A DNA stretch of 64,000 nt, from NCBI RefSeq assembly GCF_002163755.1, contig NZ_CP015863.1, positions 310,001 to 374,000 of the forward strand, read 5' to 3'. Source of the DNA: Vibrio campbellii CAIM 519 = NBRC 15631 = ATCC 25920. GTDB taxonomy: Bacteria > Pseudomonadota > Gammaproteobacteria > Enterobacterales > Vibrionaceae. The notes below the pieces were generated by a model. The model saw only the letters and a list, made by a program, of their open reading frames with translations. It did not search any database and was not told the DNA's origin. Numbering within the stretch: position 1 is the stretch's first letter; every line of letters begins with the position of its first letter. The position numbers were made by a program, and so were the translations under genes. Below are positions 35,214 to 44,550 of this stretch, one piece after another.

Positions 35214-36372
35214 ATATCAAACAGCTCGAACTTTTATGGTTTTCTTTATTGGATTGATGATATGTAATCAAACGATACGTAGTTTGGCGTACGTAAACCT
35301 AATGTACATTTTCTTCTTTTCAGCTTTGTTATTATTTTTTGGAGTTAAACTAAGAGTATTGAATTCATGGAATTATGTTAAATCTCTCGATTTAGGGGTT
35401 GCAATATTTGGTGGTTTCATCGTTTCTTATGCTTTCATTAGCACCATATTGAATCAAAAATTTGAATGGGGCAAGTTATTTGAGCTTTCTGTACTGTTCT
35501 TGTTTTACTTTCTTGGAAGGGAAATAAAAAAGGAAGATATATTTACACTATCTAATATTATCTTGTTTTTTGGTTTTCTGCATTCTATATTTTTAGTATA
35601 TGATCGTGGGTATGTTTATTCTTCAGGTGTAAACTATTTACTAATGAGCATTGCAGTAGGCTTGTCTTGTTGTATTTCATATCTGAGATTTTTTTATTCC
35701 CCAAGTAAGGTGAAAAAGATATTCTTTATTCTTATTGCTTTGGTTACGTGGTTAGGGTTGTTTTCTATGCAATCTCGAGCTGTATTTCTATTCGCATTTG
35801 GGTATTATCTTCTATTACCTACTTTTATATTAAAAGGCAAAGCTAAGACTAAGTTTATAATTTTTATTAGTATGTCTGTCTTCGTGGTTATATCTTATTT
35901 TTATCAAGATATAGTTTACTTTTACGAGAACTCAAAGATATATCAAAGAATGTCTGATTTGTTCTTTAATTATCAAAATGAGCCAAGGATAGTTACATAC
36001 ACCACTTTTTTCTCCCACCTCTCAGAGTTTTGGTTTTCTGGTTATGGATTAAACCAGACCTCTAGCAATATATATGTTTATACAATAGAGAAGTATCCAC
36101 ACAATTTTGTGTTGGAGTTCTGGTCAGAATTCGGGCTTCTCGGGCTTTCGTTTGCACTGGTTTTTTCTTTTATGCCATTTTTTTATATCTTTAAAAAACG
36201 AAAAGTTTCCGAAGAGGAGTATATATCAATTTTAATATACCTGTATTATCTTATGAACTTTATGAAATCATTTTCAATATATGACTCGTCTATGCTTTTT
36301 CTATCTGCGGGAATAGTTGTTTCCCTGTTTAAATATAGTAATGTTCCCTCGCTCGATCATAGGTTTAGGTAG
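35206..36372 (+). CDS. wzy: Wzy-type polysaccharide polymerase (O-antigen polymerase/ligase family)
   Basis: The 388-residue protein is almost wholly hydrophobic, with about ten or more predicted transmembrane helices. A larger polar loop around KYPHNFVLEFWSEFGLLG is typical of Wzy and O-antigen ligase proteins. It should polymerise lipid-linked repeat units on the periplasmic face. The frame opens at TTG 35194, but the ATG at 35206 is more plausible and overlaps the previous gene by 8 bases. Strong AT bias and low similarity to other genes are normal for Wzy. A ligase role cannot be excluded from sequence. Confidence 0.8.
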   Translation: MTKYQTARTFMVFFIGLMICNQTIRSLAYVNLMYIFFFSALLLFFGVKLRVLNSWNYVKSLDLGVAIFGGFIVSYAFISTILNQKFEWGKLFELSVLFLFYFLGREIKKEDIFTLSNIILFFGFLHSIFLVYDRGYVYSSGVNYLLMSIAVGLSCCISYLRFFYSPSKVKKIFFILIALVTWLGLFSMQSRAVFLFAFGYYLLLPTFILKGKAKTKFIIFISMSVFVVISYFYQDIVYFYENSKIYQRMSDLFFNYQNEPRIVTYTTFFSHLSEFWFSGYGLNQTSSNIYVYTIEKYPHNFVLEFWSEFGLLGLSFALVFSFMPFFYIFKKRKVSEEEYISILIYLYYLMNFMKSFSIYDSSMLFLSAGIVVSLFKYSNVPSLDHRFR

Positions 36373-36380
36373 CTTATATT

Positions 36381-37673
36381 TTGAAATGGTTCCTTGTGAA
36401 GAATAACGTCCTACGTTTTTTTAGTAAATCTCAGTTCTTAAAAGATAGCATTTTTGTCTTTTTTTTGAAAATAATTTCTTCATTAATCGCTCTCGGGATT
36501 TCTGCATATATTAGCAGGAAGTTTGGCTCGACTGTTGCAGGCCTATATTTTTTCATATCTGGTGCAGTATTATTTTTTGGTACTTTTTGTACAATCGGGC
36601 TACAGCCTATGGTATTGAAAAATATTGCTGTAAAAAATAATACTGATGGAGACCAATATTTTAGTCAGTCTTTATTATTAGTTGTAGTATGTTGTAGTAT
36701 TGTATGTTTTTTTGGTGTGCTATTTGGTAAATATATCGGCTTTGATCATGAGATTTTTAGCGAGTATTACCTTTATATATTTTTCAGCATGGCGCCGCTT
36801 TCAATTCTACTATTATATTCTAATTACTTTCAAGCAAAGCGATATTACCTCGCTTCCATGCTATCCCTTACAATGGGTTATCAGTCGGTAATGTTGTTAC
36901 TTTGTTTTCTTTATGAAGGCATTGAGCCTAAGCAGGTTATCTTTCTATATGCCTTATCAATAGTTATTTCTCTTGTGGTTTTAACTTTATATCTAACAGG
37001 TGTATTTAAACCTTGTCTTGGCTCTATCAAACGCATAGAACCTTATCGGTTAATAGTATGTTCTTCTTTTCCTATTTTTATTACTCAAATTATAGGTCAG
37101 GTAAACGCATTTTCAGGTCAATTTATACTCAGTCTATACGTTAAGCCCGAAACATTGGCATATTATGCTGTAAGTATTCGTATTTCTGTTGTTATGAGTT
37201 TTTTCGTCATTGCTATTAATAAAGTTGTTGCTCCAAAGTTTGCGCAGCTATATTCAGAAGGAAAGTTAATTGAACTAGAAAAGACTGTTAAGAAGGCTAA
37301 TAGATTATTGTGGCTTGTTTCTCTACCAATGTTAATTTTGGTGGTTATATTTTCCAAACAAATCCTTAGTATTTTCGGAGAAGAGTTTTCTGATTTTTAC
37401 TTGGTTCTTATTATTATTGCAACTGGCCAGTTTATAGCTTCAATTACAGGTACCGTTATATTTTTATTACAAATGACAGGGCTGCAAAAGCAACTTATGT
37501 ATAATATTATGATAACATCTGTAGTCAGTCTTCTTTCAGGTGTTTTACTAGTTGAAAGATATGGCATCTATGGTGCAGCGGTAATGACTTTCATTGCTCT
37601 AGCATCATCAAACTTATTAGGCTGTATTTCAGCCTATAGAAAATTAAAAATTAATCCATTATCAATCTTCTGA
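36381..37673 (+). CDS. wzx: Wzx-type polysaccharide repeat-unit flippase
   Basis: The 430-residue membrane protein belongs to the MATE/MOP-like polysaccharide transporter family. About 12 hydrophobic helices are visible and the first includes IISSLIALGISAYISRKFG, where Wzx proteins usually begin. It flips lipid-linked repeat units across the inner membrane. No ATG lies near the beginning; TTG 36381 or GTG 36396 must be the start, and TTG is given because it keeps the amphipathic N-terminus. It is immediately followed by a GT2 gene. Confidence 0.88.
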   Translation: MKWFLVKNNVLRFFSKSQFLKDSIFVFFLKIISSLIALGISAYISRKFGSTVAGLYFFISGAVLFFGTFCTIGLQPMVLKNIAVKNNTDGDQYFSQSLLLVVVCCSIVCFFGVLFGKYIGFDHEIFSEYYLYIFFSMAPLSILLLYSNYFQAKRYYLASMLSLTMGYQSVMLLLCFLYEGIEPKQVIFLYALSIVISLVVLTLYLTGVFKPCLGSIKRIEPYRLIVCSSFPIFITQIIGQVNAFSGQFILSLYVKPETLAYYAVSIRISVVMSFFVIAINKVVAPKFAQLYSEGKLIELEKTVKKANRLLWLVSLPMLILVVIFSKQILSIFGEEFSDFYLVLIIIATGQFIASITGTVIFLLQMTGLQKQLMYNIMITSVVSLLSGVLLVERYGIYGAAVMTFIALASSNLLGCISAYRKLKINPLSIF

Positions 37674-37711
37674 ATTTGAATGCAATTGATATCTATACAG
37701 TAAGAGGTTTT

Positions 37712-38590
37712 ATGTTCTCTGTTGTTATTACTACAAAAAACCGAATAGAATTTCTAATCAGAGCCGTTAATAGCATAACTAACAATACTATTACGCCTAG
37801 TGAAATTATCATTGTAAATGATGGAGGGTGTCATATTCCCCGAAATGCGCTACCTCGTGATATCGAGATAATAATCATTAACAATGATTATTCAAAAGGC
37901 GCAAACTACTGTCGCAATCTTGGTATTCAAAAATCAACGAATGATATCGTATTTCTTCTAGATGATGACGATGCCTTAACAGAAATATCTTTTGAAAGTA
38001 GGCTCAAAGGGTTTTCTGATGAGAGGGTTGGAATTTCTTATACGGGAATTAGAATAGTATCCGATGACGATTTAGAACAGGTCAAAAGAGTAGTTCATGG
38101 TTCTAGTGATAATATCGATACAAGAGATTTATTCAAGTGCGGGAATTTAATCGGTTCTACGTCCAGGGTTGCGGTGCGGAAAAGTTACTTCATGGAAGCA
38201 GGAATGTTCGATGAAGATCTTCAATGCTTACAAGACTATGATCTGTGGATTCGTATGGCATCTATATCTGACGTTTACTATGATAGTAATACAACAGTTT
38301 TATATACGGTTCATAGAACTAATGCACAAATAAGTAAGAATCCAGATAAATATATTTTAGCATCATCTTACCTCTTGAGAAAATACAAGGACTTATATGG
38401 TCCCCTTGGCCTGGAGAGTATTTTTAAATCTAACCTTTATTTGAGGGTCGCAATATCATCATCTAATTCAAGTGTTTCGAGAAAGATGAAATACTCATTG
38501 CTTTCTTTTTATTTTAAACCGAATGTAAAGTCTCTCGTTATAGCATTTGTACCCTGTAGTCTTTTAAAGAAATTATTTCATTACGTTTGA
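37712..38590 (+). CDS. Glycosyltransferase family 2
   Basis: From the ATG at 37712 the protein has 292 residues and starts directly with MFSVVITTKNRIEFLIRAV. It then has IIIVNDGG and the metal-site LLDDDDALTEISF, and a later LQDYDLWIRMA. An AAGAGG site lies 4 bases upstream, better than for the TTG at 37676 that also opens the frame. It should add one sugar of the capsule repeat. Donor and acceptor are unknown. The gene is AT-rich like its neighbours. Confidence 0.85.
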   Translation: MFSVVITTKNRIEFLIRAVNSITNNTITPSEIIIVNDGGCHIPRNALPRDIEIIIINNDYSKGANYCRNLGIQKSTNDIVFLLDDDDALTEISFESRLKGFSDERVGISYTGIRIVSDDDLEQVKRVVHGSSDNIDTRDLFKCGNLIGSTSRVAVRKSYFMEAGMFDEDLQCLQDYDLWIRMASISDVYYDSNTTVLYTVHRTNAQISKNPDKYILASSYLLRKYKDLYGPLGLESIFKSNLYLRVAISSSNSSVSRKMKYSLLSFYFKPNVKSLVIAFVPCSLLKKLFHYV

Positions 38591-38605
38591 TAAAATGGTG
38601 ATGCT

Positions 38606-39424
38606 GTGAATAAATTAAATGATATAGCAGTGATAATGAGTGTTTATTTTAAAGATAAACCTGAAGATTTATCTATTGCTGTTAATAGCATTCTATCACA
38701 AACCTTAGATTGTGACTTGTATATTTATGCTGATGGCTTATTAACTTCTTCACTAAACGAGGTTTTAGAGAGTTTTTCTAATTTAAATAATGTTGTGATT
38801 ATTCGCTGCGATTATAACAAGGGGTTGGCGACAGCATTGAATACTCTTATCGATATAGTATCAGAATTAAAGTATGAGTTCGTTGCCCGTATGGACAGTG
38901 ATGATATTTCAGTATCGGATCGGATAGAAAAACAAGTGAATTTTATGAATCTAAATCCAAATGTTGATGTGCTGGGAGGTGCCTGTAAAGAATTTGGCGC
39001 TTCTTTTGCTCTGCCATACAAGCGCCTTCCTTTGAGTCACAACGAACTGAGAAGCTTTAGTCTATCTCGTTGTCCATTTATACATCCTTCAGTTATGTTC
39101 AAGGGATCATTGTTTTGTGAGGGATATCGTTATCCTACTGATACGTCTTTTACTGAGGATATGGGCCTGTGGCTATTGTTACTCGAAAATGGTAAAACCT
39201 TCGCGAACTTGCCAGATATTCTTCTTCATTATAGGATGAATGAAAATACAGTTGAGAGAAGGAAAGGTTTATCAAAATCTTTCAGTGAAGTTAAACTTCG
39301 TTACAAGTATATGGAAAAAATGGGATTAGTTTCGGTCAAGAATATAGTGACTCTTTGCGCTCGATTTTTTTTCCACTTGCTTCCGGTTTTCTTTGTGAAG
39401 GCTTTATACAAATTTGCTCGATAA
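38606..39424 (+). CDS. Glycosyltransferase family 2
   Basis: The 272-residue enzyme starts at GTG 38606 and has AVIMSVYFKDKPEDLSIAVN, then YNKGLATALNTLI, the acidic ARMDSDDIS near 94-102 and FTEDMGLWLLLLENG. This is a GT2 pattern close to galactosyltransferase or GlcNAc-transferase types. It is the last gene of the rightward capsule operon and stops before a bidirectional hairpin. The sugar is unknown. Confidence 0.85.
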   Translation: MNKLNDIAVIMSVYFKDKPEDLSIAVNSILSQTLDCDLYIYADGLLTSSLNEVLESFSNLNNVVIIRCDYNKGLATALNTLIDIVSELKYEFVARMDSDDISVSDRIEKQVNFMNLNPNVDVLGGACKEFGASFALPYKRLPLSHNELRSFSLSRCPFIHPSVMFKGSLFCEGYRYPTDTSFTEDMGLWLLLLENGKTFANLPDILLHYRMNENTVERRKGLSKSFSEVKLRYKYMEKMGLVSVKNIVTLCARFFFHLLPVFFVKALYKFAR

Positions 39425-39462
39425 GCATTGACTCAGATACTATTTTGAATAGTCGAAGTTTT

Positions 39463-39498
39463 ATAAAAGGGTATGGCGTAGAATTCATCCCCTTTTAT
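39463..39498. terminator. Bidirectional terminator between the capsule operon and wecA
   Basis: The 9-bp inverted repeat ATAAAAGGG / CCCTTTTAT (39463-39471, 39490-39498) lies between the convergent GT2 and wecA genes. Flanking T and A runs are short, so its strength is uncertain. Confidence 0.55.
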
Positions 39499-39517
39499 GT
39501 TTCATTCAATTCGGAGA

Positions 39518-40579
39518 TCAACTTTTAATGTTTGGTCGTTTGGCTCTAAGAAAACTTGTTATTCTCCAAACATATGCAAGCATTATGCTATAAAGAACAA
39601 AGCAGCTTAAAAATATAACGAACATTGTCGCTTCTGATATATTTTTAATCTCGCCATAAATACCAAATGCAGCATATAATGTAGCGATGAGGCATATCAC
39701 AATTAAAGTTTGCTTTGAGCTCAATCCCATACGTTGGAAGATATGATGAAGATGTTCCCGATCGGGTTTGAATGGCGAGTCACCGCGACGGATGCGGCGA
39801 ATCATTATTGCTGTCATGTCCATTAATGGTACAGCAATGAGCCACAGAGCAGTAACGGGGCGCATTAATGGTTCAGAGCTTCCAGTCTGGCTAACTCCTA
39901 ACAGTAACCAAATTACAGTAAAGCCGATCATCATACTTCCAGCATCACCCATAAATACCTTTCGCTCTCTACCCAAGACGCCAAGATTCATAAAAATGTA
40001 AGGAAGCATAGCCACTATGATCACGATACATAAATAGGCAAGGCCATGTTGGCTATCAACTTGTAATAGAAACGCAAGTGCGCCAAATGTTACTACGGAA
40101 AGACCACCGAGAAGTCCATCAATACCATCTACCATGTTGAAAGCATTGATTGCCCCAATTACCGCCAGAATTGTTATTATGCTTCCCCCATATCCTAGAT
40201 TGATTTCACCGAAACCAAACATGTTCCCTAGACTGTGCAGTTCAATACCGGCTACTTTCATCATCACAATGGAAAGGGCTGCTTGAATTCCCATTCGAAC
40301 TTTGAAGCTGAGGTCGATCTTATCATCAACTGCTCCAACGACAGTTAACACGCAGATACAAAGTAGATACAGCCAACTATGTTCAATGACCTCAGGCTTA
40401 AAAGTTAGGTATTGTGCAAGAACAAGACAAATGGATATACCTCCAACTAAAGGGACTGCACCGTTGTGAAGCTTCCGAGCGTTGGGTTTGTCAACTAGGC
40501 CAATTTGTTTGGCTACCTTTCGCATTAGAAATAGCGTGGCAAAAGAAGAGAAAAAAATAAAACTGAGTTCAAGGAGCAT
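39518..40579 (-). CDS. wecA: Undecaprenyl-phosphate GlcNAc-1-phosphate transferase
   Basis: WecA starts lipid-linked glycan synthesis by placing GlcNAc-1-phosphate on undecaprenyl phosphate. The 353-residue protein has about ten helices and the MraY/WecA motifs: VDKPNARKLHNGAVPLVGG near 29-47, VGAVDDKIDLSF near 81, FNMVDGIDGLLGG near 147-159 and the HLHHIFQRMGLS loop near 282-293. It is the only initiating transferase seen in the locus, so the capsule repeat probably starts with GlcNAc or a GlcNAc-derived sugar. It is transcribed against the operon. Confidence 0.93.
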   Translation of the reverse strand: MLLELSFIFFSSFATLFLMRKVAKQIGLVDKPNARKLHNGAVPLVGGISICLVLAQYLTFKPEVIEHSWLYLLCICVLTVVGAVDDKIDLSFKVRMGIQAALSIVMMKVAGIELHSLGNMFGFGEINLGYGGSIITILAVIGAINAFNMVDGIDGLLGGLSVVTFGALAFLLQVDSQHGLAYLCIVIIVAMLPYIFMNLGVLGRERKVFMGDAGSMMIGFTVIWLLLGVSQTGSSEPLMRPVTALWLIAVPLMDMTAIMIRRIRRGDSPFKPDREHLHHIFQRMGLSSKQTLIVICLIATLYAAFGIYGEIKNISEATMFVIFLSCFVLYSIMLAYVWRITSFLRAKRPNIKS

Positions 40580-40762
40580 ATTAAAGCCAACGGTTATTGT
40601 ATATATCCTGCAGATTTTAGCTCAACTTTATTAACGGAAAAAGATGTAATCTCTACAAATGCTTCCTTGAAGTACTTAATCTTAAAGTAGCTCATCGCGA
40701 CTGATGGCACTAGTTGCTCTGTTTTGTTATTCTTCATCAAAACTATACTGAAGGATTACCCC

Positions 40763-41929
40763 ATGAAAATCGCAGTTGCTGGGACCGGCTATGTTGGGCT
40801 TTCCAACGCAATGTTGTTAGCACAACACCATGAAGTGGTTGCAGTAGACATCATCGAAGAAAAAGTGGAAATGCTAAACAATAAGCAATCACCGATTGTG
40901 GATGCTGAAATTGAACATTTTCTTGCGACGAAAACACTAAACTTTGTTGCTACGTTAGATAAAGAACAAGCATACCAAGGTGCAGAATATGTTGTGATTG
41001 CAACGCCTACCGATTACGACCCGCAAACGAATTACTTTAACACTTCTTCAGTTGAAGCTGTGATTAATGATGTGGTGGCAATTAACCCTGATGCGGTGAT
41101 GGTGATTAAGTCTACTGTCCCTGTGGGTTACACGGCTCGTATCAAAGAAGAACTGGGGTGTGAGAACGTAATTTTCTCTCCAGAATTCCTTCGTGAGGGT
41201 AAAGCGCTTTACGATAACCTTCATCCGTCGCGTATTATCGTTGGTGAACGCAGTGAACGTGCTGAAGTGTTTGCAGGTCTCCTTGTTGAAGGAGCTGTAA
41301 AAGAAGACATTCAAGTTCTATTTACTGACTCTACAGAAGCTGAAGCAGTCAAACTGTTTTCAAACACTTACCTTGCTATGCGTGTTGCGTACTTCAATGA
41401 GCTGGATTCTTACGCAGAAGCTCATGGCTTGGACGCTCGTCAAATCATTGAAGGTGTTGGCTTAGATCCTCGTATAGGTAATCATTACAACAACCCATCA
41501 TTTGGTTACGGTGGTTACTGTCTTCCTAAGGATACCAAGCAATTACTTGCGAACTATCAAGAAGTGCCAAATAACATCATTGGCGCGATTGTGGATGCGA
41601 ACCGCACTCGTAAAGACTTTGTGGCGGAATCAATCCTTAAGCGTGAGCCAAAAGTTGTCGGTATTTATCGTTTAATTATGAAGGCTGGATCGGATAACTT
41701 CCGTGCTTCTTCTATTCAAGGCATCATGAAGCGCATCAAGGCAAAAGGTGTTGAGGTCGTAGTTTACGAACCTGTACTCAAAGAAGAAGACTTCTTTAAT
41801 TCTCGAGTGATTAAAGACCTGAGTGAATTCAAACAAAGTGCGGATGTGATTGTTTCCAACCGTATGGTGGAAGAGTTAGCTGACGTAGCGGATAAAGTTT
41901 ACACGCGTGACTTGTTTGGTAGTGATTAA
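40763..41929 (+). CDS. ugd: UDP-glucose 6-dehydrogenase
   Basis: Ugd oxidises UDP-glucose to UDP-glucuronic acid, a donor for acidic capsules. From the ATG at 40763 (AAGGA site 7 bases upstream) it has 388 residues, the same as E. coli Ugd. The Rossmann motif KIAVAGTGYVGLSNA opens the protein. VIKSTVPVGYT, ILSPEFLREGKA-type FSPEFLREGKA, and the catalytic Cys motif FGYGGYCLPKDTKQL follow. The longer frame from 40724 is not supported. galU, which makes its substrate, follows. Confidence 0.95.
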   Translation: MKIAVAGTGYVGLSNAMLLAQHHEVVAVDIIEEKVEMLNNKQSPIVDAEIEHFLATKTLNFVATLDKEQAYQGAEYVVIATPTDYDPQTNYFNTSSVEAVINDVVAINPDAVMVIKSTVPVGYTARIKEELGCENVIFSPEFLREGKALYDNLHPSRIIVGERSERAEVFAGLLVEGAVKEDIQVLFTDSTEAEAVKLFSNTYLAMRVAYFNELDSYAEAHGLDARQIIEGVGLDPRIGNHYNNPSFGYGGYCLPKDTKQLLANYQEVPNNIIGAIVDANRTRKDFVAESILKREPKVVGIYRLIMKAGSDNFRASSIQGIMKRIKAKGVEVVVYEPVLKEEDFFNSRVIKDLSEFKQSADVIVSNRMVEELADVADKVYTRDLFGSD

Positions 41930-41953
41930 ATTTTTAGTATAGCGATAATATAT

Positions 41954-41979
41954 GGCTCTCATACATGAGGGCCTTTTTT
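41954..41979 (+). terminator. Terminator between ugd and galU
   Basis: The stem GGCTCTCAT / ATGAGGGCC (one G-T pair, 2-base loop) is followed directly by six T. It lies 20 bases before galU, so galU expression depends on read-through or its own promoter. Confidence 0.8.
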
Positions 41980-41998
41980 ACAGTTGGTGAATTTAAAA

Positions 41999-42877
41999 AT
42001 GATTAAAAAATGTCTTTTCCCTGCTGCGGGTTACGGTACTCGCTTCCTACCTGCAACAAAATCTATGCCGAAAGAAATGATGCCGGTAGTTAATAAGCCA
42101 TTGATTGAATATGGTGTTGAAGAAGCGATTGAAGCTGGCATGGATGGTATGTGTATTGTCACTGGTCGTGGTAAACACTCATTGATGGATCACTTTGATA
42201 AAAACTACGAGTTGGAACATCAAATCTCAGGCACAAGTAAAGAAGCACTGCTGGACGATATCCGCTCTTTGATTGATTCAGCGAGTTACACGTACATCCG
42301 TCAACGTGAGATGAAAGGTCTTGGTCATGCTATCTTGACTGGTCGTGAGTTGGTGGGTGATGAACCATTTGCTGTTGTGCTAGCAGACGACCTCTGTGTG
42401 AATGAAGAGCAGGGCGTATTAGCGCAAATGGTTGAGCTGTACAAGCAGTTCCGTTGCTCTATTGTTGCGGTTCAAGAAGTTCCAGAAACTGAAACTCATA
42501 AATACGGTGTAATTGCCGGTGAGATGATTAAAGATGACATCTTCCGAATTGATAACATGGTAGAAAAGCCAGAACCAGGCACAGCACCAAGTAATTTAGC
42601 AATTATTGGTCGCTATATCTTAACGCCAGATATTTTTGAGCTTATCGAAAACACAGAACCGGGCAAAGGTGGAGAAATCCAAATCACTGATGCATTGATG
42701 CAACAAGCTCAATCTGGTTGTGTTATCGCTTACAAGTTTAAAGGTCAGCGTTTTGACTGTGGTAGTGTAGAAGGTTACATCGAAGCGACAAACTACTGCT
42801 ACGAGAACCTATACAAAAAAGCGTCTAGTGCTGAGCTTGCTAAAACACCAACCGTAAAGGTTGCTGAACCAGCATAG
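41999..42877 (+). CDS. galU: UTP-glucose-1-phosphate uridylyltransferase
   Basis: GalU makes UDP-glucose for core, capsule and UDP-glucuronate synthesis. From ATG 41999 (GGTGA site) it has 292 residues. The N-terminal nucleotidyl motif LFPAAGYGTRFLPATKSMPK, GHAILTGRELVGDEPFAVVLAD and GSVEGYIEATNY are all conserved. The TTG at 41984 opens a slightly longer frame without homology support. It is the last gene of the polysaccharide locus before rjg. Confidence 0.96.
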   Translation: MIKKCLFPAAGYGTRFLPATKSMPKEMMPVVNKPLIEYGVEEAIEAGMDGMCIVTGRGKHSLMDHFDKNYELEHQISGTSKEALLDDIRSLIDSASYTYIRQREMKGLGHAILTGRELVGDEPFAVVLADDLCVNEEQGVLAQMVELYKQFRCSIVAVQEVPETETHKYGVIAGEMIKDDIFRIDNMVEKPEPGTAPSNLAIIGRYILTPDIFELIENTEPGKGGEIQITDALMQQAQSGCVIAYKFKGQRFDCGSVEGYIEATNYCYENLYKKASSAELAKTPTVKVAEPA

Positions 42878-42898
42878 TTGTTCAGGCTTGTTACCAAT

Positions 42899-42943
42899 GT
42901 GCTTTAACATGGCTTTCTGACGTACAAAGCATAGTTAAAGCAC
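42899..42943. terminator. Long imperfect hairpin between galU and rjg
   Basis: GTGCTTTAAC (42899-42908) pairs with GTTAAAGCAC (42934-42943), and an inner GCTTT pairs with AAAGC around a short loop. It lies between convergent genes, so a terminator role is likely, but no T run follows. Confidence 0.55.
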
Positions 42944-43030
42944 GTGGATATTCATATTCTTATGCTGTTCTAACTCATTAACAATAAGTAAGAACGAGAT
43001 TGTATCGTTCTAATGTCGGCAGATATTAGT

Positions 43031-44380
43031 TTAGTAAACCACCTCAATTCCTTCTGCTTCCAATTTCTCTCCTAACTCTTTTTTTGCTTCTTTCTCTCCA
43101 TGTATCAAATGCACGGCTTTTGGTTGTGTTGGAATCCCAGTAACAAACTTCAATAAATCGCTTTGGTCTGCGTGCGCAGAATATCCAGAGATGGTATGGA
43201 TCTGTGCGTTGGCTTCGATTGGTTGGTTATCGATATCCACCGTGTGGCTGCCTGATTGGATTTCTCGACCTAAGGTTCCTTGCGCTTGATAGCCCGTAAA
43301 CAGCACATCATTTCTTTCGTCAGGTAAGAGTGCTTTTAAGTAATTGACGATTCTTCCACCTTCGCACATACCGGATGCCGCGACGACAATCGCAGGCTCG
43401 TTGGTAGAGGCTAGTCGATTTACTAATGCTTGATGTTCTCGATGGCTTTCCACAGTAATGCATTGTTCAAAGGCGAGGGGGGGACGATGATTGTTGAGCT
43501 TTTGCTTTGCTTCTTTTCCCCATAACTTTTTGAAACAGCGGTAGGTCTTCGTGACTCTTTTCGCAAGTGGTGAGTCTAGGATAATAGGCAAAGAAGACGA
43601 CAAGTTGCGTTGGTGAATCAGCTGTTCAATATCGAATAATAGTTCCTGTGTACGTCCTACGCTGAAAGCTGGGATCAGTATGACACCACCGTCTTGCAGT
43701 GCGTGATCGATAATGGCGTTCAAGCGCTCAGTTCGAGTGGCAATGTCTTCATGCTCTTTGTTGCCGTATGTGGACTCGATGAACAAATAGTCGGCACGCT
43801 TTGGCGGCTTCGGGTCGGGTAAGAGCGGGGTATTGGTTGGGCCTAGGTCGCCGGAAAACACGATGATTTCATGATTGGGGAGTTTGAATTCTACGTAAGC
43901 GGAACCAAGAATGTGCCCTGCAGGTTGAAAGCGTAGGTAACATTGTTTACCAAGTGGCAGCCATTGTTGGTAGTCATGGGGCCTTAGCTGTTTTTTAATA
44001 ACTTTTAGGACTTGTTGACGTTGATGGTAGTTCAAACCCAGTAGCAGCTTTAATCCATCTTCTAACATGAGCGGTACCAGTTCGGCTGTTGCTTTGGTGC
44101 AGTAGATGGGGCCTTTAAATCCAGCAGCCAGTAACCAAGGTAGGCGTCCAATATGGTCGATATGAGCGTGAGTCAGGACTAATGCTTTGATGTGTTTAAC
44201 CGGAAACTCAATATCCAGTGATGCCCTGCGGTTGCCAAAATGGATGTCTTTGCCTTGAAAGAGTCCGCAATCGATCAAGATGCTGCCGTGGGGCAGTTTC
44301 AGTTCATGACAAGAGCCTGTGACGGTATGTTTTCCGCCATGGTGAGTCACACTGGCGATGTCTGATATGGGTGTTGTCAT
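43031..44380 (-). CDS. rjg: MBL-fold/beta-CASP RNA-processing-type hydrolase (right junction gene)
   Basis: The 449-residue protein is a metallo-beta-lactamase-fold hydrolase with a beta-CASP insert, related to CPSF73/RNase J-like enzymes. The zinc motif HAHIDHIG is near 71-78, SGDLGP near 175, AFSVGRTQELLFDIE near 239 and SGMCEGGRIVNYLK near 333. The C-terminal SGYSAHADQSDLL is conserved. In V. cholerae the homologue, named right junction gene, bounds the O139 locus, and in V. parahaemolyticus it bounds the K locus. Here it plays the same boundary role. Its RNA substrate is not known. Confidence 0.88.
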   Translation of the reverse strand: MTTPISDIASVTHHGGKHTVTGSCHELKLPHGSILIDCGLFQGKDIHFGNRRASLDIEFPVKHIKALVLTHAHIDHIGRLPWLLAAGFKGPIYCTKATAELVPLMLEDGLKLLLGLNYHQRQQVLKVIKKQLRPHDYQQWLPLGKQCYLRFQPAGHILGSAYVEFKLPNHEIIVFSGDLGPTNTPLLPDPKPPKRADYLFIESTYGNKEHEDIATRTERLNAIIDHALQDGGVILIPAFSVGRTQELLFDIEQLIHQRNLSSSLPIILDSPLAKRVTKTYRCFKKLWGKEAKQKLNNHRPPLAFEQCITVESHREHQALVNRLASTNEPAIVVAASGMCEGGRIVNYLKALLPDERNDVLFTGYQAQGTLGREIQSGSHTVDIDNQPIEANAQIHTISGYSAHADQSDLLKFVTGIPTQPKAVHLIHGEKEAKKELGEKLEAEGIEVVY

Positions 44381-44550
44381 GTTGATTGCTCCTCCTTGAA
44401 CAAGTATCAGTAACTATAAATCCGGTGGGTAGGGTAAGTGAATAGAGTTGGTTGATTGAATGGAATTGAGTGGGAATAATCGGAAGTGCGATTAGGTTCT
44501 TTGTTTTGATGTAAGGCGTTTTTCGTTACTTAACTTTGGGTTTGACACAT

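Noticed and set aside
36381..37673. wzx considered a pseudogene because it lacks an ATG start
   Set aside because: The frame is intact over all expected helices and TTG or GTG starts are common in Vibrio.
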